Part shown: positions 11,691 through 21,854 of the stretch, piece after piece | How the letters are laid out: every line of letters begins with the position of its first letter | Position numbering within the stretch: the stretch's first letter is position 1 | From: Siphonodentalium dalli | Taxonomy: Eukaryota; Mollusca; Scaphopoda; Gadilida; Siphonodentaliidae | Direction: 5' to 3' | Assembly: GCA_032622095.1 (NCBI GenBank) | Contig: CP136069.1 | Coordinates: 2,639,462 to 2,703,461 of the forward strand | DNA: 64,000 bases | Notes under the pieces: generated by a model | Seen by the model: only the letters and a program-made list of their open reading frames with translations | What the model was told of the DNA's origin: nothing | Databases searched by the model: none | Translations under genes and position numbers: made by a program

Positions 11691-12017
11691 ATTTATTGCA
11701 TTTCCGTGCATGCACATGTATAAATTGTACGGTATATTAAATAAATCATAACATTCTGGCGCCGTTTTCATCCCCCGAAAATCGACCTTTGCGAGCTGCG
11801 TCATATATGACCTTTGACATTTAGATGGCACAGCCTAATAATCTTAAGATAATGTGTACCACAACACGGCTATAAGTTGATCATCGTCGGGTTCGAGCAT
11901 TGTGGTCGCACGTGGTATCTTTATATACTTATATACTACGTTATAGACCAGAGCGGGACGCGAATAGACGCCATCCGGTATGTAGGCAGGATACATTCAT
12001 ATAGACCTCATTGAGTA

Positions 12018-12098
12018 AACCCTGTGCCAATGCATTCTCTTATATATGCGAGTCGACCATATGTCGCTTATATAAGAGACTACATTGGCCTAACAAAT
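12018..12098 (+). mobile_element. B hairpin at the F-element border
   Basis: 'ccctgtgccaatgcattctc' and its complement 'attggcctaac' enclose a shortened centre 'gagtcgaccatatgtcgc'. It lies just before the F element. Confidence 0.8.
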
Positions 12099-12107
12099 TA
12101 TACATTG

Positions 12108-14125
12108 GTTTTTTATGTTTACCCATACCATAGTATGGTAAACATAGTGTCGTTGCCCGGATTGACCACTCGTCGTTCGTCCGTCTGTCTGTCTGTCTGT
12201 CTGTCCGTCTGTCTGTCTGTCTGTCTGTCCGTAGACACTTTACGAGTAATGCGATAACTCAAACATTTTCTATCCAATCGAAACCAAATTTTGTATATGG
12301 GTTTCTCAGCCCAAAATACAGATCGAGTTCGAATTTGGGTTTGATCCGAGATTTTGTTACAGAGTTATGGCCCTTTTTCAACTTAGAATTCACGCATTCT
12401 GCCATAACTCAAACATTTTTTGATTGGAACCAAATTTGGTATGTGAGTTTCACAGCCAAAAATACAGATCGAGTTCGAATATGGGTTTGATCCGATTTAT
12501 TTTAAAGGAGTTATGACCCTTTTTTCGAAAATAAAATAAATTTAAAAAAAATCCGATGCACTAACCGAAATATTTTTTTGTCCGATTGTGTTCATATTTG
12601 ATATGTAGGTTTATGATGACACACCCCTCACCTGTATAGTTTTTGGTATTGATTGGTTGATCAGTTTAGAAAATAATTAACCCTTTACACACATGCTATC
12701 CAATGCAATAAGTTGAACATATTTCTTCTGATCTGCCTCATATTTCTTACCTAGGTTTTTCTTAGCACGTTCTTCATCTGTATGGTTTTTGGTATTGTTT
12801 AATTAACCCTTTTCACTCTTATGTTTACTTAGAATTCACCCAAGCTGCTATGACTCAAAACATTTTTCATCTGATCAACACAAAATTTGGTATATGAATT
12901 TATCACCCCTAAATACAGATCGAGTTCGAATATGGGTTTGATCCGATATATTTTAACAGAGTTATGACCCTTTATAATTCAAGTAATTACTGCTGGGAAT
13001 TTGAAGAGAACATATATCCCACAGCAATGTGTGTTATTGAAATGAGTTAATTATCACTATGACATTAGATACTACATGCTATAAAGCATGATAGTGGTAC
13101 CACTGGCTGGCTGGACTTGTTATCATAATTATGTCAAACTGTGATTGATTACTCACTCTCTGGTGGAGTTCTGCTTTCTGTGCAATATGAAGTTAACCCC
13201 TTTGTTGAAACAGGTTTATTACATTAGCTATATGCACACACTATATGACACCTATTCTAAAATAATAAATTGGAATAGTCCATTGTTACTTTGTAGTGTT
13301 GTTTTACAGACATTGTTCTTTACAAACACTGTTGTCTTATCTTAGACAAAAATTTATCCACACATTCCTTAGTTCCATAACATGATGTCATTGAAAATGA
13401 TTAACCCTCTCCACACATCATATGGTTTTGATGCTTTTCATTTAATCATTCTCCTATGTTATGTCCAGGTTGATGGTGATCCACTTTTGATTTGCATGGA
13501 TTTGGGATTAAAATTAAACCATTCCATAGACACATATTATGCGATAGACAGATATAATATTATCCCTTTCACTTTGAGCCAGGTTCAGTAAGGGTTTCAA
13601 TACATCACCAATTGAATATTCATCATTAGAGGAAATGTCTTATTTTGAAATTCCCTCAATTGCATTTGGGCTCCAGGATAATATTAATGGTGCTGGTATT
13701 CTTGAGACTGACTTATTGTATGGGGTTCTAAATCCAATGACATGCTTTTCATAGACTATTTTGTGTTTATCAGTTCATTAGTTTGGGTAAGATTAACCCC
13801 ATTATATCCGATTTGATAACTCAAATATTTCCATTGATTATGTTTATAGTTCTTGGCATAGTTGACGATAACACACCCCTAACCTGCATAGTGAGGGTCA
13901 TTTGGTTTATTTGCTTAAAAATATTAACATCCTCCACCAATCCTGTTGACACAATGTGATAACTAAATATTTTTCACACGATCACTATATAAAGTGTGAA
14001 TTGTTGAAACTTTTGCACTCATGAAAAGGTTGGTGTAAGGATTTATAAAATTTATAAAAATAGCTAATCGCTATCGCCAAGGTATGGGTTAAACATCTGC
14101 CGATCGTGATCGGCCTCTCGTTTTT
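12108..14125 (+). mobile_element. F-family element, long copy (about 2.0 kb)
   Basis: The start 'tttatgtttacccatacc' and the end 'aaggtatgggttaaacat' are inverted relatives. A terminal palindrome 'gccgatcgtgatcggc' and 'ctctcgttttt' follow. A (GTCT/GTCC)n tract lies at 12178-12232, then 'aatacagatcgagttcgaa' modules. The copy at 58380-59150 has the same two ends but is only about 770 bp. Short frames here show no protein motif. Superfamily unknown; non-autonomous by inference. Confidence 0.8.
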
Positions 14126-14294
14126 ATAATTTTTAACAAATGTAAAAATTATAAAAAATGACAAAAACAATTATAAAAAATGACACATGTGGAAGTGTTG
14201 GATGGTTTCTTTCTTATAAGTTGAAAGTTTGATTAAAATAGCAGGGAATTGTTCATAAATATATCAAAATTTGACCAGGAAAAGGTTTATAGAA

Positions 14295-14390
14295 TACAGT
14301 AATGCCCTAAATAATCGACTCCTTAACCACAGCAGAATTATGGGTAACTTTTCAGGATTTGTGGCTTGTTGCCATTCATCGGAAAGCGAG
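14295..14390 (+). mobile_element. C-family, left half only
   Basis: Begins TA + 'cagtaatgccctaaataatc' and runs through 'cagcagaattatgggtaac' to 'gccattcatcggaaagc'. Sequence then switches to the coding-like block at about 14391. The right half of the palindrome is missing. Confidence 0.8.
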
Positions 14391-14746
14391 AGCACAAGAA
14401 TTGTTCTTTACCATAATCAATCTTGTCGAAGACCGACTTAGAGCACAATTGATCCCACATAATGTAATCAACTGGAAGTGTGTCGTTGAGCGTGTTTTGA
14501 CCACGACGCACAATCCGTGCGCTGACCGCGATTGGACACAATAGCCGGTTAGCCATGCACGCCCAACAACGTGATTATCATGAACTGATCGCCGTTGAAT
14601 GGGAATAGATATGTCCGAAACAACACGGACTGGTCCCACTTTGAAGCTCCCGTCACAGTCCCGTGCGATTTGTCTGTTATGCCTGACAATGGGATACTCA
14701 TTGAACTATTCCTTCGCCAGCCTTGGAAATTGATGTGCTTTACCAA
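14391..14746 (-). pseudogene. Coding-like block of unknown family, frame broken
   Basis: Two overlapping minus-strand frames meet near 14549-14560. The upstream one (14746 down to 14549) holds 'GASKWDQSVLFRTYLFPFNG'. The downstream one (about 14550 to 14391) holds 'NTLNDTLPVDYIMWDQLCSK'. Composition is unlike the AT-rich flanks: less A/T and balanced codon use. I cannot assign a family. A decayed exon or captured gene fragment is possible, and chance openness is not excluded. Confidence 0.35.
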
Positions 14747-14788
14747 AATTCAGGGAACGATTGCAACAATGGGATTGTGCTCTATAAT

Positions 14789-14872
14789 GTATATATGCGC
14801 CCATGCTTTGTATATATGCGCCCATGCTTTGTATATATGCGCCCATACTTTGTATATATGCGCCCATGCTTG
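14789..14872. repeat. 21-bp tandem repeat, four units
   Basis: 'tatatatgcgcccatgcttt' plus one base is repeated four times with a single variant unit. The open frames in this part are products of the multiple-of-three period. Confidence 0.95.
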
Positions 14873-14889
14873 GTCGTCGGTTACGCTGT

Positions 14890-15515
14890 ATACATATACC
14901 GCTGGAGCGTTTATATTGGCATCGACTCAATGATATACGCGTTCAAGAACCGTGAAGTTTATATAGAAGTTCTCTTTGTGATTATAGAAAAACAATTTAT
15001 GATTGATCTTGAAAACAGGAAGAGAAAATAACGTGATATTCCGGAGTGCAGATAATTAGTAAGGGAATACCCAGGTGCTTCCTCCGTTCTGTAGAAAGAG
15101 AATTGCAATATAACGATTCAATAATAAATAAAGTTGATGCTTTGCCAAGGGGATAATATATAAACATCTACCTGTTGCTGTATGGATGTGAGCCAAGGTT
15201 ATATAATGAATTGACGTATTTCGCATGCGAGCGCCATGATTATAGCGTGGGTACATTAGTAAGCGGTGATGTGTAATGTGCGTACTTTACTACTTTACTT
15301 TAGCAGCAGGGGCGTGTTTCCGAGAGTACAGAGATTTGAATGTCATTATGATGTAAATAACACGAAATGTCATGGCAACAAAACTAAGATGGTAGAATTG
15401 AAACAGACAACACACAACATTGATTGATTGGCTTATTTGTATGTTGAACATCGGTTCTCCAGAAATGTAACCAACATATTTTTCATATAAAGCTGATAAA
15501 AGACACGGGGTGAAA
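14890..15515. other. No feature recognised
   Basis: AT-rich unique-looking sequence with no long frame, no clear inverted repeat and no match to the other families in this window. Confidence 0.5.
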
Positions 15516-15519
15516 TTAT

Positions 15520-15830
15520 ATTAATGGTGACCGTGAAAATTTTTGCTTGTCGCTGTATGAAACGTTTTGATGGTTGCCATGAAATATGTTTATTGTGGCC
15601 GTTAAATGTGTTGATGGTGATCGTGACATTAGTTGATGCACATGGTCGCCGCGAAAAGTGTTGATGGTTGCCATGAAATGTGTTAACGGTGGCCGTGACA
15701 TTATAGTTTACGGTGCATGGTCGTGAACAATGTTGATCATTGCCATGAAATGGGTTGATAGTCGCCGTGAAATTAATTTACGGTGGCCTTGAAATGTGTT
15801 GATGGTTGCCATGAAATGTGTTGATTACCA
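15520..15830. repeat. Degenerate minisatellite of about 25-30 bp
   Basis: Variants of 'gatggttgccatgaaatgtg' alternate with 'ggtggccgtgaaat'-type units. It ends directly at the CT-rich tract. Confidence 0.85.
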
Positions 15831-15837
15831 TAACACC

Positions 15838-15904
15838 AAATATCCATCCCTTCCTTCATCTATCTCTCTCTCTCTTCTCTCTCCCCTCTTTTCTCTCTCG
15901 CTCT

Positions 15905-15944
<40 letters not shown>

Positions 15945-16160
15945 TCATCTCTCTTCCCTCTCTCCCTCCTTCCTCTCTCTTCTATCTCTCTTCTCTCTCT
16001 CTCTTCCATATCTCTTCTCTCTCTCTCTTCCCCTATTCTCTCACCCCTCTCTCCTCATCCTCTCTCTTCCTCTCACCCCCTCTCTCTCACTCTCCTTCCC
16101 ACTGTCCCCTCTCTCTCTATCCATCTATCTCTCTCTTTCTTTTCATTTTAATCGCTCTCT
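15838..16160. repeat. CT-rich (TCTC)n microsatellite, about 320 bp
   Basis: Almost pure pyrimidine on the plus strand with long (TC)n runs. Two overlapping Ser/Leu-rich frames (to 16215) exist only because the tract lacks stop codons. 16160-16640 holds an AT microsatellite at 16447-16460 and nothing else. Confidence 0.97.
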
Positions 16161-16640
16161 GCATTACAAGGTATCACACTCTGTCCTCGTGATAGGCAAG
16201 TTCCTGTTATGTTAACAAATATTTTTCGTTCATCGAGTTACTGCTTTCATCAGAATCTCTATGCAAATATTCTAACACATCTGGTGAATCTCAATGCAAA
16301 TCATATGACATCGCACAGCGACGCCCACTACATGGCGATATCTCTGGTCATACTCACTGTATATTGGCGCCATTTCTCACAGTATAGTATTTACAGTCTA
16401 TTTTGAGAAGGTGCTTGAAATCTGATGATTTGTAGATATAAAACAAATATATATATATATCCTTGCGTACAACTAAATGGAATCATCCGCCGCTATCAAT
16501 GCTTGATCGTCATCTGGGCTTGCGAGCTATAAATAATCGTATACATTGAAGGTGTTCCGCACAATCACAGTTACACTGAAAAGTTAGTTACTTTCTTGGT
16601 TCCGCGTGCGACATGTATCATTGATAGGTCATGCTTGCCG

Positions 16641-16865
16641 GGCGGGGGGGGGGGGGGGGTATAATAATGCACGACGAGTGGTATCGGGCAGGGATTGATG
16701 GGGTATAATTATGCATGACGTGTCGTGTCAGGCAGGGATTGAGGGGGTAAAATAATGCACGACGTGTCGTGCGGTGATTGAGGGGGTATAATTATCCATG
16801 ACGTGTCGTGCGGTGATTGAGGGGGTATAATGATGCATGACATTTCGTGTCGAGCGGGGTGGAGG
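16641..16865. repeat. Minisatellite of about 40-50 bp with a 16-G run
   Basis: Units of 'gggggtataat.atgca.gac' plus 'gtgtcgtg.ggtgattga' repeat about five times. The first unit has an uninterrupted G run at 16644-16659, a candidate G-quadruplex or sequencing-error site. Confidence 0.85.
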
Positions 16866-17239
16866 GGATATATAGGCATTACGTGAATATTTGTTCGATC
16901 GAATCGATTGTTATAGCTGATGTATATGACTATATCTGAAATAGCCATTGTATATACATAAAGGTACCCTGTCCAATTTAAGACTTCTAAATTACTATTT
17001 CTTCGGCTTCTGGTGTGAAATATACTAGTATTTGATTTGAATTGAGGACCCCGCCCTTCAAAGCTCGGAGTTATTAAATTCGAGTTTTGACACCGAATAA
17101 TTTACTCGCCTCGAATGTTTGTCAACCGAAAGCAAATATTCTAATGGCTTCGTCTAGAAATATACGGAGATGCGGGTCGTCATCGCGAGATTTCGAGAGG
17201 TCACGGTTCGTGGTGGGTTTGCATGGTGATCGGAAAATA

Positions 17240-17966
17240 CGTTTCTCCTATGTTGGAGGGGGTATAATTATATTTATTAATTAGCCAGGTTATCGGCCGC
17301 AATAAGTAGAACGCTGCCGCGTCATAAGTAACAAAAAGTCGGCCAATAAGTAGAAAACGCGGCCAATAAGTAACAAAAAGTCGGCCAATAAGTAGAAAAC
17401 GCGGCCAATAAGTCAAGGTAACGTAAATGACGCCATACGTAATTAGTTCGGCAAAGCATATTGGGTCGATGGAAGGTAGATTGCAGTTGAATTTCGGATG
17501 AAATACGGACATTCACTGTTTTGGGAAGTAAATATACATGTACGTTGATGAACTACATGTATCCATATCAATATCATTCCCAGTGGAAACTGACAGTACT
17601 GTGAAATCGCTGCAAGTTCTTCAGAAAGTTCACAAGAATAAAAATTGCTGGAATAATTGTTAAAGTGATAAAGCATACAATGACAATGGTATATCTATGT
17701 TAATATATTCATCATGTGAAACAATTATTGCCAATGTTGCTAATTAATAAAATACTTATTAATTGGTTGTTTCCACATTGACCGAGTTATGAGGCCTCGG
17801 TCTGTCGTATTAGCCTTCGGCCTGCGGCCTCATGCCAATACGACAGACCTCGGCCTCATAACTCGGCCAATATGGAAACAACCAATTAATAACATATAAT
17901 AACATACCTTCCTCCCCTTGATGGAACATATAATTATACTCCCCTCCAACATAGGAGAAATGTATT
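17240..17966. repeat. Inverted repeat around a minisatellite and a palindrome
   Basis: 'tctcctatgttggaggggg' at about 17246 is inverted at 17940-17960. Between them lie a roughly 44-bp tandem repeat (17290-17420; 'cggccaataagtagaaaac' and 'taagtaacaaaaagtcgg') and the palindrome listed separately. 17420-17755 has no recognised feature. Confidence 0.65.
17757..17890. mobile_element. Palindromic element, about 55-bp arms
   Basis: Left arm: 'attaattggttgtttccaca', then 'cgagttatgaggcctcgg' and 'tctgtcgtattagc'. The right arm is the near-perfect complement, ending 'aaacaaccaattaat'. The centre is 'cttcggcctgcggcctcatg'. MITE-like, with ATTAAT at both edges. Confidence 0.8.
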
Positions 17967-18412
17967 TTTGTGTTTGTTGTTGTTGTTGTTTTCGATCATG
18001 CTGTTGTTGTTTCATGTTATTGTTCGTTTGTTGTTGTTGCTGCTACTGCAACACATTGCCCAAAAAGAGCGTCTTCAAAGAAACATAACTTGATGGGGTG
18101 TATTGAACATATAACTATACTCCCCTCCAACATAGGAGAAATTGTGTTTGTTGTTGTTGTTGTCGATGATGCTGTTGTTGTTTCGTGTTATTGTTCGTTT
18201 GTTGTTGTTGTTGTTGTTGTTGCTGCTACTGCAACACATTGTCCATCAAGAGCGTCTTCAAAGAAACATAACTTGATGGGGTGTATGTTGTGCCGGGGAT
18301 GATGCTGTTGTTGTTTCATGTTATTGTTCCATGTTATTGTTCGTTTGTTGTTGATATTGCTGTTGCAACACATTGCCCAAAGAGCGTCTTCAAAGAAACA
18401 TAACTCTATTCA
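17930..18412. repeat. Tandem triplication with GTT microsatellites just upstream of the LIM exon
   Basis: 'gagcgtcttcaaagaaacat' occurs near 18066, 18249 and 18383, each preceded by 'tgcaacacattg' and a (GTT)n run. 'actcccctccaacatagg' occurs twice. The last unit ends 14 bp before the exon's splice acceptor, so the intron has grown by tandem duplication right up to the exon border. Confidence 0.85.
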
Positions 18413-18426
18413 CTCTTTATTTTCAG

Positions 18427-18548
18427 GGAGGAGGTGAGAAGTGTGGCGTGTGCCAGAAGACAGTGTACGCTGCTGAGCGACAGGAAGCCGGAGGTATTCC
18501 GTTCCATAAACTGTGCTTCAAGTGCAGTGTGTGTGGAGTTAAGCTAGC
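18427..18548 (+). CDS. LIM-domain protein, penultimate coding exon
   Basis: The exon is bounded by a 'tattttcag' acceptor and a 'gtgagt' donor, and reads in one frame from GGGEKCGVC. It encodes the first zinc-binding half of a LIM domain and the start of the second: C-x2-C (CGVC), then H-x2-C-x2-C-x2-C (HKLCFKCSVC). LIM domains bind two zinc ions and mediate protein contacts, often in actin-associated proteins. The preceding 'QKTVYAAERQ' is usual for CRP/EPLIN-like LIMs. The exon ends two bases into a codon, completed by the first base of the next exon (Ala). Earlier exons are not found in this window, so the N-terminus and full length are unknown. Subfamily not decided. Confidence 0.92.
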
Positions 18549-18594
18549 GTGAGTATATAACTTGTAGCGTATATGAGATTAAGCTAACATGAGA

Positions 18595-18994
18595 TTAACC
18601 CTTTACCCAACAGAACGCCCAGAAACGCCCAAATGAAGCTTCAACAGCCTAAATTATCTTGGGTCTGTCTCAATAAAACCATACAAATATGGATATCATT
18701 GGAACCGGCTCATTGATCACATTGTGATAGTTACAGTTATGCCCTGTGCCAATGCATTCTCTTATATATGCGAGTCGACCATAGGTCGCCTCGCATATAT
18801 AAGAGAATGCATTGGCCTAAAAAAAATCTTTTTTTAACACTTTTTACCATTTTTTCTTACATTCTTTAACAATTTTATAATTTTTAATGTGTTAAGCCAA
18901 TGCATTCTCTTATATATGCGAGGCGACCTATGGTCGACTCGCATATATAAGAGAATGCATTGGCACAGGGCCGTTCTGTTGGGTAAAGGGTTAA
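18595..18994 (+). mobile_element. TTAA-flanked mini-transposon (piggyBac-like) carrying two B hairpins, in the LIM intron
   Basis: Flanked by TTAA at 18595 and 18991. The terminal inverted repeats 'ccctttacccaacagaacg' and 'cgttctgttgggtaaaggg' match over 19 bp. Body: about 120 bp with 'aagcttcaacagcctaaatt' and 'ttgggtctgtctcaataaaa', then B hairpins at 18742-18816 and 18896-18970 around an AT linker. TTAA target duplication and a CCCTTT end are typical of piggyBac-type elements. No transposase, so non-autonomous. The same structure lies at 19769-20131 (inverted), 55138-55522 and 56525-56904 (inverted). Confidence 0.85.
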
Positions 18995-19161
18995 ATTAAA
19001 CAAGGGCATGGAACCCAATAGTTGTTACTGCTTTATATAAAAATTGTGAGAAAAAAGTGAGAAAAATATATTTAAAAAATGATAAAGAATGTGGAAAAAA
19101 AAAGATAAATAATGTGTGAAAAAACGATAAAAAATGATAAAGAATCTCTTTTTCTTTGCAG

Positions 19162-19258
19162 GTTGAACAGCTATGCCCAAAACGGGGGAATAATCTATTG
19201 TAAAACAGACTTCGCCAAGGAAGTGACGGCCAAGAACACGCAAGCACAAGTGATCTAG
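19162..19258 (+). CDS. LIM-domain protein, last coding exon with stop
   Basis: After a 'tttctttgcag' acceptor the frame continues LNSYAQ, then 'IIYCKTDFAKEVTAKNTQ', and stops at TAG (19256-19258). YC-x2-D supplies the last zinc ligands (C and D), so the LIM domain is complete across the two exons. A short basic tail of about 17 residues follows, so this is the protein's C-terminal LIM. Codon phase across the 613-bp intron fits exactly. The intron (18549-19161) is about two-thirds mobile element. Confidence 0.92.
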
Positions 19259-19768
19259 AACGTCTTTTCATTTCATGTCACGTGACGCTCCACTCGATCC
19301 GTCCATTACATGATTGGTGGAAGTGACCATGACGTCATCCGTGTAGTGTGAATATCATGACTTAACAATAATCATTCAACGTGCAATATTTATTATCATC
19401 ACTTAGGAATATTATTTTTCATAGCGACCTTTCGCATGTAGATTCAAGTACGAGAAATTCGCAGCATATAGAATGTTTCTATACTATAAGTCATTTAGAA
19501 GTTCGTGACGTCATCATGATTATATAAAAACAACAACAACAACACTATCATAGAAACAGACAGTTCAAGCATATCTTGCCTTTTTGGCATGAACCTGGGA
19601 TTATTATTATTCAAGTACAGATGAACAGCGTGGACAATTAACAGAAGCGACAACAACAACATTGACGACGACGACAACAACAACAACAACAACAACAACA
19701 ACAGAATAACATCGATACTCATAGACTCTTATATATATGAACATTCTTCGGAGTATATGTGCTGTAAA
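19259..19768 (+). other. Probable 3' UTR/downstream flank of the LIM gene, with an (AAC)n tract
   Basis: No frame and no obvious element until the (caa)n run at about 19655-19702. The first plain AATAAA downstream of the stop that I noticed is at 20314-20319, beyond the next mini-transposon, so the true 3' end is undetermined. Confidence 0.4.
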
Positions 19769-20131
19769 TTAACCCTTTACCCAACAGAACGGCCCTGTGC
19801 CAATGCATTCTCTTATATATGCGAGTCGACCATAGGTCGCCTCGCATATATAAGAGAATGCATTGGCTTGACACATATTAATTGTTAAAAAATGTAAGAA
19901 AATATTATTATTTTTTTTAGGCCAATGCATTCTCTTATATATGCGAGGCGACCTATGATCGACTAGCATTATAAGAGAATGCATTGGCACAGGGCATAAC
20001 TATAACTATCACAATGTGGTCAATGAGCCGGTTCCAATGATATCCATATGTGTATGGTTCTATTGAGACAGAGCCAAGATAATTTAGGCTGTTGCAGCTT
20101 TATTTGGCCGGTTTGTTGGGTAAAGGGTTAA
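19769..20131 (-). mobile_element. TTAA-flanked mini-transposon with two B hairpins, inverted copy
   Basis: TTAA at 19769-19772 and 20128-20131. The left terminus 'ccctttacccaacagaacg' is intact; the right terminus ends 'tttgttgggtaaaggg'. B hairpins lie at 19795-19868 and 19920-19992, and the body ('gagccggttccaatgata') is on the right, so orientation is opposite to the copy at 18595. Together they bracket the last LIM exon. Confidence 0.85.
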
Positions 20132-20351
20132 TGCGTTCAAGAAAGTGGAAGGTTCATCCAAGTCCATGGAAATGTTGTCATAGAATCTCGTGTTATGCCC
20201 AGAGAATATCGTGTCTATGGCCCATATAATCTCATGTTATGCCGAGGATACATTATAATTCTTCACGTTTTCTCTATTTGGTGAATAATACAGGGTCACT
20301 TGTGAAATCATTTAATAAATTTGTAGTAACATGTCATGTCTCCATTTCTCG

Positions 20352-20507
20352 AAGTAAGTCACGTGACCGGGGTATTTCGAGGCGTATAAGTCACTTGACC
20401 GGGGTATTTCGAGGCGTATAAGTCACTTGACCGGGGTATTTCTCGGCGTAAGTCACGTGACCGGGGTATTTCGAGGCGTATAAGTCACTTGACCGGGTTA
20501 TTTTTAA
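20352..20507. repeat. 31-33-bp tandem repeat, five units
   Basis: Units 'aagtcacgtgaccggggtat' or 'aagtcacttgaccggggtat' plus 'ttcgaggcgt'. Some units hold CACGTG E-boxes. No nearby promoter is supported. Confidence 0.95.
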
Positions 20508-20734
20508 AAAATGGACAACATTTTCAGCTATTATCAATATATTTGGATGAGAAAATGGATTTCAAATGGGAAATAGGTTGTAACCATTGTGATTTTTTTC
20601 ATTCTTCCAGCCAATATGAGAGCGACCCCCCCCCCCCCTTGAATCCCTAATGTGAGCAGCTGCTAACAGCTGGAGGGGGTGAATACTGAATACCAGCTTA
20701 CAAAAATATGTGATAATGGATGTACATAGACCAC

Positions 20735-20835
20735 GTGTACTGTTTGACCCAGAGGGAGCCTCACACAGATGGAAGCATGCACCACAGAGTGTCGTCTGCT
20801 GCAGTTAATGTGGGGCGCTCTATGGGTTTAAAGTA
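20735..20835 (+). mobile_element. D hairpin
   Basis: Arms 'agggagcctcacacagatgg' and 'tggggcgctctatgggttt' around 'gagtgtcgtctgctgcag'. 20508-20734 holds a C run at 20627-20638 and nothing else. Confidence 0.75.
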
Positions 20836-20941
20836 AATTACATCATTGATATTTGAGGCATGCTGCAGCTAAAGTTTTATATGTTACAAAGTGAAGAAGT
20901 GATCTATTTCTCTGCAAGGAATATGAATTTACCAAGACATG

Positions 20942-21121
20942 TACAGTAATGCTCTAAATAATCGACTCCTTAACCACAGCAGAATTATGGGTAACTTTTC
21001 AGGATTTAGTCGGAAATATGGCTTGTTGCCATTCATCGGAAAGCTCATTGCGAATAAAGATGAATAACTCTAAAATCAAGTGGTAATAATAACCACTTTA
21101 TTTTAGAGTTATCCATCTTTA
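20942..21121 (+). mobile_element. C-family left half followed by a short palindrome
   Basis: TA + 'cagtaatgccctaaataatc' runs to 'ccattcatcggaaagctc' (21053). A separate hairpin at 21057-21121 follows: 'agatgaataactctaaaat' against its complement, around 'aagtggtaataataaccact'. Confidence 0.75.
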
Positions 21122-21194
21122 TCTGCAAGACCGTCCGTTTGAGCTCGTGTTTCTGAACCAGAAACAATTGAAATAACAAACTTCAAAAATCGAT

Positions 21195-21292
21195 ATCTGA
21201 TCACTCCGAGCTTTGATGGGTAGGTTCCTCGACTCGAATCAAATCTGATCACTCTGAGCTTTGATTGGTAGGTTCCTCGACTCGAATGAAAT
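21195..21292. repeat. 48-bp direct repeat, two units
   Basis: 'gatcactc.gagctttgat.g' with 'gtaggttcctcgactcgaa' occurs twice, 48 bp apart. 21300-21730 shows no recognised feature. Confidence 0.9.
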
Positions 21293-21733
21293 ATGTTTAC
21301 CCCCGAAGCCAAAGAAATAGTCATTTAGGAGCGTCTGCTCGGATTGAGTACCTTTAATAAAGTTTCAAGTTTCCGTCGGACTAATTTGCAAACTATGTCA
21401 TATCCTTTCTCATAATCAGTGCAAATTTACCTAATTGACTTCACTATCGTGTTTCTCAATTTCGCAAAATATTCGCTACATCCCATGATAAAATGCATTT
21501 CCGATTCAATACAGTTTGTCAAACATTGAACATAGTCGATTGTCTAATGTCTTCCTGAACGGTGCATCTCTACCACAGCCATACATTCAAGGAAGAATAT
21601 TTATTTGAGCCATACCTAACCATTACTAGATCACATTGCAAGAAACGCGCGAAAATATTTTCAAGATTGCACGTAAGAAACCACATATTGGCATCAGAAA
21701 AATGGAGGCATTGACAAACCAGTAATATCGTTT

Positions 21734-21854
21734 AATTCTGGCATTCGATCCCGTATGGACGTGCCCCTCACAGACATGAGCAGACGACAGTCAGTGATAG
21801 ATCCTTCTATCTGTGTGGGGCTCTCTACGGGCATTTAAATTCTGGCATTCGATC
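21734..21854 (-). mobile_element. D hairpin with a 17-bp direct flanking repeat
   Basis: 'aattctggcattcgatc' occurs at 21734-21750 and again at 21838-21854, immediately outside a D hairpin ('gagcagacgacagtcagt' between 'cccctcacaga' and 'tctgtgtggggctctc'). The perfect 17-bp repeat looks like a target-site duplication. 21860-22405 shows small frames without recognisable motifs. Confidence 0.8.

Noticed and set aside
15796-16215. Overlapping frames of 139 and 124 codons, Ser/Leu-rich
   Set aside because: They lie in a CT microsatellite that cannot form stop codons; no protein features.
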